DNA of 64,000 nucleotides from contig NZ_JAAONY010000003.1 of NCBI RefSeq assembly GCF_011602085.1, positions 310,001 through 374,000 of the forward strand. The letters run 5' to 3'. This DNA comes from Pseudoteredinibacter isoporae. Lineage in GTDB: Bacteria > Pseudomonadota > Gammaproteobacteria > Pseudomonadales > Cellvibrionaceae. A program made the position numbers and the translations under genes. This document shows positions 19,021 through 27,497 of the stretch, piece after piece (the first letter of the stretch is position 1; every line of letters starts with the position of its first letter). Under the pieces are notes generated by a model. That model had not been told where the DNA came from and searched no databases. It saw nothing but the letters and a program-made list of their open reading frames with translations.

Positions 19021-19047
19021 AAAAAGACACCTGTCAAAAAGGACAGG
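19021..19047 (-). terminator. Probable terminator after arsR
   Basis: On the minus strand CCTGTC pairs with GACAGG across a T-rich 6-nt loop and is followed by TGTCTTTTT. It lies 15 bp past the stop of the ArsR gene. Confidence 0.5.
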
Positions 19048-19061
19048 GGCCGACCCGCTGC

Positions 19062-19358
19062 CTAGGGGCAGAAGATCTCTTTTAATACCCCGATCACTTT
19101 CAACGCTTTCTCACCTTCGAGGCGATAGTAAATGGTCTGGGCTTCGCGGCGTGTCGCCACAAGTTTGGCTTCTCTCAGCCACGCGAGGTGCTGAGAGAGT
19201 GCCGATTGGCTGATGTCGATATGTGCATTCAACTCACTTACCGACAGTTCTTTATCCGCTAGAGTACACAAGATCAGCAAACGCTTTTCGTTCGCCAGGC
19301 TTTTTAAGAAAGACGATGCCTCACGGGCATTGTCCTGCATTGCTGAGAGATCCATCAT
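19062..19358 (-). CDS. ArsR-family regulator with a BigR/SqrR-type cysteine pair
   Basis: The 98-aa winged-helix repressor has SLANEKRLLILCTL, ELNAHIDISQSALSQHLAWLREAKLVATRREAQTIYYRL and a short C-terminal helix. Cys31 and Cys97 (in the terminal IFCP) occupy the positions used by persulfide-sensing repressors BigR, SqrR and YgaV, which form an intramolecular tetrasulfide and leave DNA. There is no ELCVC motif of arsenic-sensing ArsR. It lies 5 bp downstream of the DUF442 lipoprotein gene, so autoregulation is likely. The sensing role is inferred from the cysteine placement and gene context. Confidence 0.85.
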   Translation of the reverse strand: MMDLSAMQDNAREASSFLKSLANEKRLLILCTLADKELSVSELNAHIDISQSALSQHLAWLREAKLVATRREAQTIYYRLEGEKALKVIGVLKEIFCP

Positions 19359-19363
19359 ATGTT

Positions 19364-19951
19364 CTATTCTTTTGTAATTGATGCTCTTACCGCTTTTTCA
19401 AAACCGGATTTCATCCCCATGGCGCGTCCCTGCTCTATGGCAAGCTCTGCGTCAACGCCATTAGCGATCTGGTACAAAGACCACACCATTCCAACACGAT
19501 TTCCGGAGCGACAATGCAATAATACCTTTTCACCCTTGGCTGCTGCAAAAGCTTGGGCAAATTTTTCTTGGGCCTCGGCCGGTGCCAACTCTCTGCCCAG
19601 AGGAATATTAACGTAGTTTACACCCAGCGCGGCCAATTCAGCCTGCTCCTGCTCAAGGCCTTCGCTGGGTTTACGAAAATCAATAACGGTTTTAACGCCC
19701 TTAGCCGCAAAGCTCTTCAACTGCTCACTCGTAGGTAAACCACCGGCGTAAACCGGTCCCAGTTGTCGAAACCCCTCGACATCCGAAGCCTGAACAGCCG
19801 CCTTAAAAACCGCTTCGTTGCTGGAAGCCGCCTTCTGGCTCTGGCTACTTCCGCAGGCCGCCAGAAACAAAGACACGAGAGCCAATGCCACAATGAGCAC
19901 ACGCTGACTGTTCGAACCACCCAAAACTCTCCGAGAAAAACCGTAAAACAT
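19364..19951 (-). CDS. DUF442 (Blh N-terminal-type) phosphatase-like lipoprotein
   Basis: The N-terminus has a lipoprotein signal ending in LFLAAC. The mature part has the beta-lactamase hydrolase-like DUF442 fold: FRQLGPVYAGGLPTSEQL, GVKTVIDFRKPSEG, LGVNYVNIPL and the active loop HCRSGNR. DUF442 is a dual-specificity-phosphatase/rhodanese-like domain usually fused to, or encoded beside, a persulfide dioxygenase in BigR regulons. Here it is free-standing and apparently anchored in the envelope. The ATG at 19951 (195 aa) starts the lipoprotein signal; the frame reaches 19987. Genes downstream: arsR. Confidence 0.78.
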   Translation of the reverse strand: MFYGFSRRVLGGSNSQRVLIVALALVSLFLAACGSSQSQKAASSNEAVFKAAVQASDVEGFRQLGPVYAGGLPTSEQLKSFAAKGVKTVIDFRKPSEGLEQEQAELAALGVNYVNIPLGRELAPAEAQEKFAQAFAAAKGEKVLLHCRSGNRVGMVWSLYQIANGVDAELAIEQGRAMGMKSGFEKAVRASITKE

Positions 19952-20005
19952 GATCAAACCCTCTAAACAGTGAAATATAGGCCACACCAGCTGTTGCTGA
20001 GCCAG

Positions 20006-20047
20006 TATATATTAGCACTTTCTAATTATAGTAAAAGACTTTTTACT
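20006..20047 (-). promoter_or_regulatory. Promoter/operator of the DUF442-arsR operon
   Basis: Two inverted repeats lie side by side. The first (20006-20030) is AT-rich with TTAG-N6-CTAA at its centre. The second (20030-20047) is perfect, AGTAAAA-N4-TTTTACT. On the minus strand a TATAAT box (20025-20030) falls at the junction, so a repressor on either repeat would cover the -10. No good -35 is seen. The start codon is 55 bp downstream. The ArsR protein encoded in the operon is the natural candidate ligand. Confidence 0.55.
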
Positions 20048-20083
20048 TGAGATAAATCCATAAAATGCACATGGATATAAAAT

Positions 20084-20548
20084 CTATACCGAAACAGGGT
20101 TCCTGTGGATCATCAGCAAGACCTTACGCCCTTGTCCGAGGAGACGCCGCCAGGCTTCCCCAACTGCAGAAGGTAGCTTCTCCGTTTCGCCAGGACAGAC
20201 AAAACCGACATGACCATAAAACGCTTCGAGATGCTCAAAGGGGTAACAGTAAACCGGCAAGTCAAAGCAGTTTTGCAAATCTTCCAGAAATCGCTTACCC
20301 AAGCCTTGCCCCTGCAATTCAGGCAGTACGCACATTGCTCTGAGGAACAACCACTCCTGCTGATCGAAAGATTTCGGCATTAACTTCACCGCTGCAAGAA
20401 TCTTTCCGTTTTGTCGCAGACAATAAACCCGCTCACCCCGCCCTGCTTTCGCTGGATAACGGCAGGATTTATAAAAACGATTCACCAAAGGCAAGCTCAG
20501 TTCATCCATATGAACAAATTCGATTGTGTCGTCGTTATGAGAATTCAT
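20084..20548 (-). CDS. GNAT-family N-acetyltransferase
   Basis: A compact GNAT protein (154 aa from the chosen start). It shows RYPAKAGRGERVYCLRQNGKILAAVKL, then LRAMCVLPELQGQGLGKRFLEDL, where Q-G-Q-G-L-G-K is the acetyl-CoA pyrophosphate loop, and HLEAFYGHVGFV near the end. The substrate cannot be read from sequence. The frame starts at 20578, inside the upstream DTW gene; the ATG at 20548 has AGG at 9 nt spacing. Close coupling with the DTW gene suggests one transcript. Confidence 0.8.
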   Translation of the reverse strand: MNSHNDDTIEFVHMDELSLPLVNRFYKSCRYPAKAGRGERVYCLRQNGKILAAVKLMPKSFDQQEWLFLRAMCVLPELQGQGLGKRFLEDLQNCFDLPVYCYPFEHLEAFYGHVGFVCPGETEKLPSAVGEAWRRLLGQGRKVLLMIHRNPVSV

Positions 20549-20565
20549 CAAATCGGCCTGAATAT

Positions 20566-21264
20566 TTATCGTAAACATAATGGCCAGGAGTCTGGCAAAG
20601 ACACTGGCTTATGATTACTGCGACTGGCCAGCACATGCTGACTGAACTGTTCATAAGCCTGTATTAGCTGCCTTGCCTCAGTTTCTTCCCCTGTACGCCA
20701 CAATAACAACGCCATTGCCTGGGCCGAACAGAACCCTTCTTCTTGCTGATTTCGACGCAACTTGAAGTTGCCCAATGGGAAATGTTCATCCGGTCGCAGC
20801 TCATAACAGGGTAAATGCTTGAGCTCCTCTGATTGCCGATACATTTTTTTTACTTGCTGCCAGCTGCCATCAAGTAATAAAAACTGCCGTCCTTCGAGTT
20901 GCGTATCATCAAGCATTGGGTGGGCACGCCCGCTCTCTCCTTGAAAAGCATTTGCTATTCGAGCGGGGAACAGCAAAACAGGGAGCGGCGTGTTTACAGC
21001 GGCTCTCTCTACATTGATATTCAATACCCGCTCGGTGCGTTGCCAGACCTGCATTTCGCAATTGGCCAAGGCCTTCCACAGTAAAAGCGTGGTATTGCTG
21101 TCTTTTTTAAGCTCTTCACTGTGTACAAGAATATTCAAGGGAAGCTTGTTATTCACGCGAGGCCAATGTTCACAAAAGCAGGCGACTTTGCGCAGACGGC
21201 AGCTCGGGCAATAACCGGCCTCACCCAAAAAGTCTGGCAAGGTCTTCAAAGGCTTCGCCAACAT
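20566..21264 (-). CDS. DTW-domain protein, tRNA-uridine aminocarboxypropyltransferase-like
   Basis: The N-terminal zinc-binding part (CPSCRLRKVACFCEHWP) and the core (ILVHSEELKKDSNTT, LLLDGSWQQVKKMYRQS, LGNFKLRRNQQEEGFCSAQAMALLL) match the DTW family. TapT (YfiP) of this family adds the acp3 group to U47 of tRNAs; other members act elsewhere on tRNA or rRNA. The family motif DxTW reads DGSW here, a conservative change. The gene starts 5 bp after the stop of the K+ channel gene and its ribosome binding site lies in that gene. Confidence 0.82.
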   Translation of the reverse strand: MLAKPLKTLPDFLGEAGYCPSCRLRKVACFCEHWPRVNNKLPLNILVHSEELKKDSNTTLLLWKALANCEMQVWQRTERVLNINVERAAVNTPLPVLLFPARIANAFQGESGRAHPMLDDTQLEGRQFLLLDGSWQQVKKMYRQSEELKHLPCYELRPDEHFPLGNFKLRRNQQEEGFCSAQAMALLLWRTGEETEARQLIQAYEQFSQHVLASRSNHKPVSLPDSWPLCLR

Positions 21265-21269
21265 GAAAG

Positions 21270-21695
21270 CTAATCCTGCTCCCAGTACTTCTGCATTTCA
21301 TAAAATAAAAATGAAGCGCTCCAGGTCACTAATACCAGACCCGTGAGAGATTCAATTCCAGTGAGATAGCGCACCATGCCATGGGGCTCAATATCACCAA
21401 AGCCCAAGGTCGTGTAACTGGTAAAAGAAAAGTACACACAATCCATAAAGTTGCCATTGAAGGCCCCCTGAAAACTGCCCCAGGCAGGCTCCTGAATCAT
21501 CCAGTAATAAACCGCCGCAAAAATCCAGATCTCAATCGCGTGGGCGACCAATGCACCAAGAACCCCCACAGCAATGCGATGCCGATGAATAATGTGCAGC
21601 ATGGGTAATAATTGGGAAAGCGCCCTGAGGATTTCATAGTGAATCACCACTACCAGGGCCACGGTAAAACAAGTAACAAGAATAAAAAGCAGCAA
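21270..21695 (-). CDS. Two-helix ion channel protein (K+ channel pore family)
   Basis: The 141-aa protein has an N-terminal helix (LLFILVTCFTVALVVVIHY), a second (IAVGVLGALVAHAIEIWIFAAVYYWM), a pore loop with the filter-like TTLGFGD and a last helix (GLVLVTWSASFLF). The filter TLGFGD is close to the classical TVGYGD, so a cation channel is likely, but K+ selectivity is inferred. There is no cytoplasmic RCK domain. First gene of the probable channel-DTW-GNAT transcript. Confidence 0.8.
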   Translation of the reverse strand: MLLFILVTCFTVALVVVIHYEILRALSQLLPMLHIIHRHRIAVGVLGALVAHAIEIWIFAAVYYWMIQEPAWGSFQGAFNGNFMDCVYFSFTSYTTLGFGDIEPHGMVRYLTGIESLTGLVLVTWSASFLFYEMQKYWEQD

Positions 21696-21782
21696 TGTTC
21701 TGACTCACTTGAAGAAACCCTGCAAGTTTAGCAGATATATTGCCGGGTTCAGAAGCCGTGCTATTTTCTAAGCCACGAATGC

Positions 21783-22649
21783 CTATCTGGGCTTGCGCAG
21801 TACCATATGGCGATAACGAGCACTGTGGACAAAATTGGGGTCCTGACTCATGGCCATTTCCATATCAAACACCGATTCCGGAGAAGACAGGCCGCCACGC
21901 TTTTCAAGGGTATAGTCTGAAAATACTCGGATTGCCGATTGCTGAAGACACTCAAATCCTGCCATTTGCCACCAGCCATCAATATCCTGAATGCTGCTGG
22001 GATTAGTAGGAGTCAAGCCACCACGGGCAGAACTGTGCTTTTGGTGCTCGCCCTGTAATTCTTTCTCAACCGCTTTAAAATTGCCAAAGATAAGATTGCG
22101 CAATCGCTTCCCTGCTGGATTGTAATGGCAGAAAGAAAGGCAGGCACCTGGCTTGAGCCAGTCGAAAAGTATCGGAAACAGTTTTTCGGGTTCCTGTAAC
22201 CACTCAATCAACGCATGGCACAGAATTAAATCCTGACTGCAGGGCTTTATGTCACTTTGCAATTCCTGATAAGGCTTTGACCACCACCGGGCACACCGTG
22301 CAAAGTGCTCATCGGTCAATTTCTGACGCGCCAATTCCCTGGCCTGTTCAGTCATTTTCGATGAAATATCATTGTAGGCAAGAACATGCCCTTGCTCGGC
22401 CAGTTCGCTTACCCACTGACCCAGTCCGGCACCGATATCGAGAATATTCAGCGCCTGGATTTGGACTTGAGATTGAAGGCCATCCGTAGGATACAATCCT
22501 GGAACCCAGGCTTGTAAATCCCGATGAATGACCGCATGTCGAAGGCGCCCTTTTTGAACCACACCTTGCTGCCCGTGATTACCGTAGATTTTTCCAGCAA
22601 AGTGCTCCACCAGATCATCAAAATTACGGTCACCTTCCGGACTCGACAT
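21783..22649 (-). CDS. cmoM: tRNA 5-carboxymethoxyuridine methyltransferase
   Basis: CmoM methylates cmo5U34 to mcmo5U34 in wobble tRNAs. The protein starts with DRNFDDLVEHFAGKIYG, the CmoM signature, then the SAM site LDIGAGLGQWVSELAEQG, the acidic AYNDIS and the DLILCHALIEWL segment. The C-terminal half has GGLTPTNP and VFSDYTLEKRGG. The start may be at 22661 (four residues longer). At ~288 aa it is somewhat longer than the E. coli enzyme; the extra residues lie between KIYG and the SAM motif. Confidence 0.85.
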   Translation of the reverse strand: MSSPEGDRNFDDLVEHFAGKIYGNHGQQGVVQKGRLRHAVIHRDLQAWVPGLYPTDGLQSQVQIQALNILDIGAGLGQWVSELAEQGHVLAYNDISSKMTEQARELARQKLTDEHFARCARWWSKPYQELQSDIKPCSQDLILCHALIEWLQEPEKLFPILFDWLKPGACLSFCHYNPAGKRLRNLIFGNFKAVEKELQGEHQKHSSARGGLTPTNPSSIQDIDGWWQMAGFECLQQSAIRVFSDYTLEKRGGLSSPESVFDMEMAMSQDPNFVHSARYRHMVLRKPR

Positions 22650-22706
22650 AAAACAAGCCATTCACATTAATCAAACGATAGAAAACAAGGTTAAGACAAA
22701 GCAGCG

Positions 22707-23912
22707 TTAGGACAAAGCAATGTCGACTTCCTCAGCCAGCAGCTGATCGACAAAAAATTCCGGCACTTCTAGCAGCTCAGCAATGTCTTTCAACTTGCTC
22801 ACCTCAGCAGGCTTGGCATGACCTTCAGCTCTGGCCATTGTGCATAAATCGCGAACCAATTGCATGCGCTTGGGAATGGAATTTTGCTCAACCACCGCAG
22901 CCGCTCGCTTCGGTAAATCTTCTGCCAGACGCTCCATATTGAAGCTTTCCTTGTACTTATATTTTCCAAAGAAATCTTCAAACACTTTAATTTCCTGCTC
23001 GGAAATATCCCCATTGGCGTTGGCGATTAACAAGGTGCCTGCAAACAGGAAATGGCGCATGGCAATCGCCGCATCCGCCTTGGATTCCAGATAGCTCGGT
23101 TCCATTAATGCCATCAATCCTTCAACCCCCAGTTCCAAATCGGTTTCACTGATACCACCGTCTTTCATCAGACTGGAGTTGTGGAACATTTGCAGAGCTT
23201 TCACCCGCAACGGACTGAACGGATGCGTCATAAACCAATCCTGCACCGGTGCACCCGCACCAGGCGCTTGGTCTTCCAGCTGCATTTCATCCACCTGGCT
23301 AAGGAAATCAGCAAGGTGAAATTGCACAACGGAACTGGTAACGCCAGAAGCCAACTTAAAGAGCGAACGTGCTACGGCATCCAGACTCTGGGTACAATAA
23401 GCGCCCGCTCGGTCCGCTGAAATTTCCGCGTAGCGCGACCAGCTGGTGAGACTCAGGGCAAGATCAGGGGAGGCAGGCTTTTGCCCTTTCAACACATACC
23501 CGATAGGGATGTCGTGATGGCCGTATACATGGTGGCCCAACTCATGCCCCATCACAAAGCGCAGCTCATCTTCGGCAAAACCATCGAGCAGGGCCGAAGA
23601 AAACATAATGAACAAACGCCCTTCTTCGGGCTTGACGCAAGCGGCGTTAAATTGCGGGCTGGAATAGGCATACAACTCAACCGGAATACTCACATCCAGT
23701 CGCTCAATGCACTCTTCTGCCATTTTGTGCAGACCGGGCGCCATGGCTTTACTGAGACGAACAGAGGTCGCCAGCAGTCTGCGACGCGTACCCTGTGGGC
23801 CCTGGCCTTCCTTACGGGCAATAAAATCATTAACGGCGCTGACGGTGGGATCTTTCAGCAGCATCTCACTGAGACGGACATCCTGTTTGGAGCGAAGCAG
23901 ATCGGCATTCAT
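22707..23912 (-). CDS. M48-family metalloprotease with C-terminal TerB-like domain
   Basis: The zinc site HELGHHVYGHHD (near residue 143) and a later AEISADRAGAYC supply the His, His and Glu/Asp ligands of M48 peptidases. No membrane helix or signal is visible, so a cytoplasmic protein is likely. Residues ~285-400 form a helical domain with LLIANANGDISEQEIKVFEDFFG, like the TerB/tellurite-resistance fold. The combination of M48 and TerB is seen in other gammaproteobacteria but its role is not known. The ATG at 23912 has GAGAG upstream. Confidence 0.8.
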   Translation of the reverse strand: MNADLLRSKQDVRLSEMLLKDPTVSAVNDFIARKEGQGPQGTRRRLLATSVRLSKAMAPGLHKMAEECIERLDVSIPVELYAYSSPQFNAACVKPEEGRLFIMFSSALLDGFAEDELRFVMGHELGHHVYGHHDIPIGYVLKGQKPASPDLALSLTSWSRYAEISADRAGAYCTQSLDAVARSLFKLASGVTSSVVQFHLADFLSQVDEMQLEDQAPGAGAPVQDWFMTHPFSPLRVKALQMFHNSSLMKDGGISETDLELGVEGLMALMEPSYLESKADAAIAMRHFLFAGTLLIANANGDISEQEIKVFEDFFGKYKYKESFNMERLAEDLPKRAAAVVEQNSIPKRMQLVRDLCTMARAEGHAKPAEVSKLKDIAELLEVPEFFVDQLLAEEVDIALS

Positions 23913-24002
23913 GAGGGCACTCTCGTATTAACTGAAGCCCCGGGATTACAGGGCCAAAATTGTTCTTAGAGAGCTACTGTACGCTTGAATTCAGATGCAT
24001 AC

Positions 24003-24029
24003 AAGCCCTTGAAAACAAGGGCTTTTTTA
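24003..24029 (+). terminator. Terminator hairpin oriented on the plus strand
   Basis: AAGCCCTTG pairs with CAAGGGCTT around AAAA and is followed by T-rich sequence on the plus strand only. Both flanking genes are on the minus strand, so it would stop antisense transcription entering the VWA gene from its 3' end. On the minus strand the stem lacks a U-tract. Confidence 0.6.
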
Positions 24030-24061
24030 ATATCAAAGCGGCGGATTTATTCAGTTTTTAT

Positions 24062-26632
24062 TCAGCCCTGATCGGCATTTTTCTTGCCACCTAACTCACC
24101 CAGATCCGCTTCAGCAACGGCTTCGTCAGCCAGATCCAGGCTTTCACTTAAATCGGAAGCGGCTTCTTCTGCGGGACTTTCAGACGCGATTCCATCAGCA
24201 CCATCCAACTCATCCTGCAAGGCCGCCGCCCAGTCTTCATCTTCCTGGGACGCCTGATTACTTTGCTCCAGCAAGGCATCAATTTCTTCATCAATGTTCG
24301 GCGCAGCCTTATTCTCAGAATCTGAAGCCTCAGGCTCTTCAACGGCCTGGTTGAGAACGGGGGGCTCTTCAACCGCTTGATCTAAAATCGGCGGCTCCCC
24401 GGCTTCGTCCTCGGCAGGCGCTTCTGCCTCATCATCATCCATATCGTCCATCGCCAATACATCATCGCCAACATTGGCTTCATCGGGATCGCCCATTTCA
24501 TTTTCAAGGCTGACTGGTTCAGGCGCTTCTTCTTCCACGGGCGCATCTTGGGTTGCCATCTCCTCTTCAGGGGCTTCCGCAGCTGTTTCTTCTTCGGCTT
24601 CGGCAGCGGGCTCTTCAGCCGGGGGCTCTTCTTCAGCTGTAGCCTTCTCCTCAACGTCTTCCTGAGGCGTGTCCTCTTCTTTCGGCGCTATGGTTTCTTT
24701 AACCTCAGCAATCGCTTCTTCAACCGGCAAATCCGAATCATCAACCACCGCATTCACATCAATAAATTCGTCTTCATCCTCTTCTTCATCATCCACTTCG
24801 GGTTTTTCCATAATGAACACGCGGTATCCAATATAGATCAGCGCAATGACCAACAAATTGCCCAAAGCCAGTAAACCGTAGAGCAACCAATTGTGGGAAG
24901 ATTCCTCAGACACCGGAGCGGTTTCGACGGCTTCACTGTCGTCGTCCATTGCCGCCGGGCTCTGCTTGTCGGCAATAACCGGCTCATCGCTGATTACCAG
25001 AGAATCGCCATCCAGAACCAGACTGAGCGGTGGCAAGTTGTAACGCAAATGTTCACCTGTGGCGTATTCACCACTCACGACCATTTCAAACTGATAGAGG
25101 CCATCTGCCATTGTCGGCAGAAACAGCTCCCAGTTATTACGGGAGCCCAACTCCATCATAAACGGCCGCTGATTTCCATCCTGTTCAATCAGATTCACTT
25201 CAACGGTCGTGGTGTCGAGATTCAGTGCGCGAGTCGCCCCACTCACTGTCAACCAATACCCCTGTTGATCCTCATCGTTTTCGCCTTCGGTCAGTTTAGC
25301 CTGGAAGGCTGCCTGGCTATTAAAACGATGACTGAAGGAACGCTTGAAACTTTTACCATCCACTTCCAAACGCAATACGTACTGCCCCTGTGCCGCAAAG
25401 TCCTCCAACTGGCGTTCAAAGATGCCGTTCTCCGGAGTTGGCGCACCTGCACTGTAGAGCTTGTAGTTCCATTGCTTTCGCCCTTCCCCCTGCTGGGTGA
25501 GCTGAGCATTGATATCCAGTAGCGATAAAAACGCAGGGTCAGTAATGATGCTGCCTTCCTGGCGAAGGCTGAAGGATAAATCAACCATCTCACCCGGATT
25601 AATATTATTGGGCAGCGGTTTAACCTTGAGGCTTAAATCACTGACCACGGTTATACGGCTACCTTCAGCAACGTCGGCATGAACGCTCCATTCACCTTCG
25701 AAGGGATGCTTCACCGTCACCAAATCATAGCCATCACCCGCAAACCAGTTCACGGAACTGTCCAGGCGTCTGGCGTTGTAACGACTGCCATCGGGCGCGA
25801 GCAAAGTGGTCGGCTGTTTGGGTTCTGCTGAAAAAATCAATGCGGTAAATTCTTCAACCGAAGAATCCACCAAAAAACTTTCACCATCAAAAGGTAATTG
25901 TTCGGCCGGCGCCGCTTTGTCGAAGGCTTGCAGAAAGGCCTGCATAAGCTGATCGGCACTGTGAGCGACCGTGCTATGGCCGTCGGTCTCACGAGATAGT
26001 TGTTGCAGAAGCCCAAGATCGGCTTTATCCGACAAAGCAATGGTGTGAATGCTGTAGCCTGCCAACTGCAAACGCGGCAGTAAATCATTGGTGATACGCT
26101 GCCATTCGAGCTGATTGGTATCGGGGTCTTTCGCGATATCCACCATGCCATCGGTGAGTAAAATTAAGTGTCGATCGAAGTTACCAGGGTCCTGCTCATG
26201 ATCATAACTTGCCTTCTCCAGGGCCAGGCCAATATTCGTGAACAAGCCAGTGGAATTGATTTCACCGGCCTTGCTGCTGGCGGTTTTTTTCCAGTCCTCG
26301 CCCACCACCTGGTGCGGTACGAGCATATTGACGTATCGACCGAAACTCCAAACTCCAGCTTTGCTGCCCTCAGGCAGGAGCTTGACCAACAAATCGATGG
26401 CGGGCTGGCGGAGATTCGCCGGATCGTTACTTTTCATGCTGCCGGAAACATCAATCAACAGGCGCACATCAGCAACACTGTCCTCCGCTTGAGCGTCCAC
26501 CGCGGCTTCCGGAGTGCTCTCTGCCGTTTCACTTGTCGCTTGTGCATAAGCAGGCGACGTAAAGCCCAGAAGCAAAGCCAGCCATAACAGCAATGACAAG
26601 CGGTTTTTAGGTAATCGACGATACTGCGGCAT
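24062..26632 (-). CDS. Exported VWA-domain protein with C-terminal membrane helix and acidic tail
   Basis: The 856-aa protein has a signal peptide (residues ~10-30, ending SPAYA) and a VWA domain with a full MIDAS start, LLIDVSGSMKSND, and IALSDKADLGLLQQLSRETDG. Several beta-rich regions follow (about 260-560), then one membrane helix (LLYGLLALGNLLVIALIYIGYRVFI, ~585-610). The ~240-residue cytoplasmic tail is dominated by Glu, Asp, Ala and Pro. It resembles periplasmic VWA proteins that act in adhesion or envelope quality control, but no specific partner is evident. It lies 430 bp from the nearest upstream gene. Confidence 0.72.
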   Translation of the reverse strand: MPQYRRLPKNRLSLLLWLALLLGFTSPAYAQATSETAESTPEAAVDAQAEDSVADVRLLIDVSGSMKSNDPANLRQPAIDLLVKLLPEGSKAGVWSFGRYVNMLVPHQVVGEDWKKTASSKAGEINSTGLFTNIGLALEKASYDHEQDPGNFDRHLILLTDGMVDIAKDPDTNQLEWQRITNDLLPRLQLAGYSIHTIALSDKADLGLLQQLSRETDGHSTVAHSADQLMQAFLQAFDKAAPAEQLPFDGESFLVDSSVEEFTALIFSAEPKQPTTLLAPDGSRYNARRLDSSVNWFAGDGYDLVTVKHPFEGEWSVHADVAEGSRITVVSDLSLKVKPLPNNINPGEMVDLSFSLRQEGSIITDPAFLSLLDINAQLTQQGEGRKQWNYKLYSAGAPTPENGIFERQLEDFAAQGQYVLRLEVDGKSFKRSFSHRFNSQAAFQAKLTEGENDEDQQGYWLTVSGATRALNLDTTTVEVNLIEQDGNQRPFMMELGSRNNWELFLPTMADGLYQFEMVVSGEYATGEHLRYNLPPLSLVLDGDSLVISDEPVIADKQSPAAMDDDSEAVETAPVSEESSHNWLLYGLLALGNLLVIALIYIGYRVFIMEKPEVDDEEEDEDEFIDVNAVVDDSDLPVEEAIAEVKETIAPKEEDTPQEDVEEKATAEEEPPAEEPAAEAEEETAAEAPEEEMATQDAPVEEEAPEPVSLENEMGDPDEANVGDDVLAMDDMDDDEAEAPAEDEAGEPPILDQAVEEPPVLNQAVEEPEASDSENKAAPNIDEEIDALLEQSNQASQEDEDWAAALQDELDGADGIASESPAEEAASDLSESLDLADEAVAEADLGELGGKKNADQG

Positions 26633-26639
26633 TCTGCCC

Positions 26640-27014
26640 TCCCATCAATATATCAGCAGCGAATCCCGTCGCTGCCCACTGAAATGAACCACCGCTAAGC
26701 CCTGCAAACACGCAGTAGCGAGTCCATACGGCTTAGTTATCGGCCAAAGGGAAGAGATATTTACTGAAGCTTAACCAGAGTTCGCCGTTTCTGCTGCCAA
26801 AATGGAGAATATCCGAGCGTGAAGGACCAAAGGGAAACGAGAGAGGAACAGAAAGGACACCCGAAAATAGGATCAAAAAGGGAATAAAAGACAAAAAACT
26901 GGCGCGGGTTCTAGCGCCTGAAACACTCACTGGAGTGCTAAACGAGAATGCCCGATGAGAGGCCCTTAAATCGACATCTTCCACCAGGGCCTAACAGACA
27001 AGCGCCTTGAACAA
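26640..27014. other. Intergenic region upstream of the VWA gene
   Basis: About 375 bp. A short frame at 26733-26984 on the minus strand lacks a ribosome binding site and has no recognisable domain; I do not call it. Visible structures are GGCGC-N8-GCGCC near 26900 and a purine-rich tract around 26830-26890. No convincing promoter or RNA was identified. Confidence 0.35.
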
Positions 27015-27416
27015 TCAGGAATGGCGATGGCTTTCCGCCAGCAGCTCAGCACGGTCCGCTTCCAATGCGGCCTGAGCCTGCTTCTCGCGTCGGCGACGCA
27101 GAAACAACAGATCGATCAGAATATACAGCACCAGACAGACGCCCAAGGTACTGAGCAATGGCGTGCCCGCTCTGAAAAAGTCGCCATCTTCAGTGAACAA
27201 TGGGTCCAACACCGCCACAAATAATGCCGGTGACATCAACATTTCCCCACTCTGGGTAGCGTGAGGCGTCAGCAATAACACAGCCGCTATGATACGCAGA
27301 CCATTGCGAACATAGCGATTGCCAATTCCGCGAGTGACAAACCACCAGCCGAATAAAATAATCGCACTGCCAACGAGATAAGCAATCCATGCGTATTGAT
27401 AATCTTCCGGGCTCAT
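27015..27416 (-). CDS. Small inner membrane protein of unknown function
   Basis: A 133-aa protein with three or four membrane segments: AWIAYLVGSAIILFGWWFV, LRIIAAVLLLTPHA, a segment around LMSPALFVAVLDPLF and LGVCLVLYILIDLLFL, ending in a charged tail. I do not recognise the family with certainty. The frame reaches 27461, but the ATG at 27416 is preceded by GGAG at good spacing. It follows ycgN by 81 bp on the same strand and may belong to that cluster. Confidence 0.7.
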   Translation of the reverse strand: MSPEDYQYAWIAYLVGSAIILFGWWFVTRGIGNRYVRNGLRIIAAVLLLTPHATQSGEMLMSPALFVAVLDPLFTEDGDFFRAGTPLLSTLGVCLVLYILIDLLFLRRRREKQAQAALEADRAELLAESHRHS

Positions 27417-27497
27417 TTTTGACTCCTTGCGCTGCACAGTCTCATTCATTTGTACCGTCACAGCCTTTCACGATATCCACGCAACTGTTAAAGCGCG

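Noticed and set aside
26733-26984. 83-residue minus-strand frame between the VWA gene and the small membrane gene
   Set aside because: No ribosome binding site, Ser/Phe-rich composition typical of a non-coding frame, no domain recognised.
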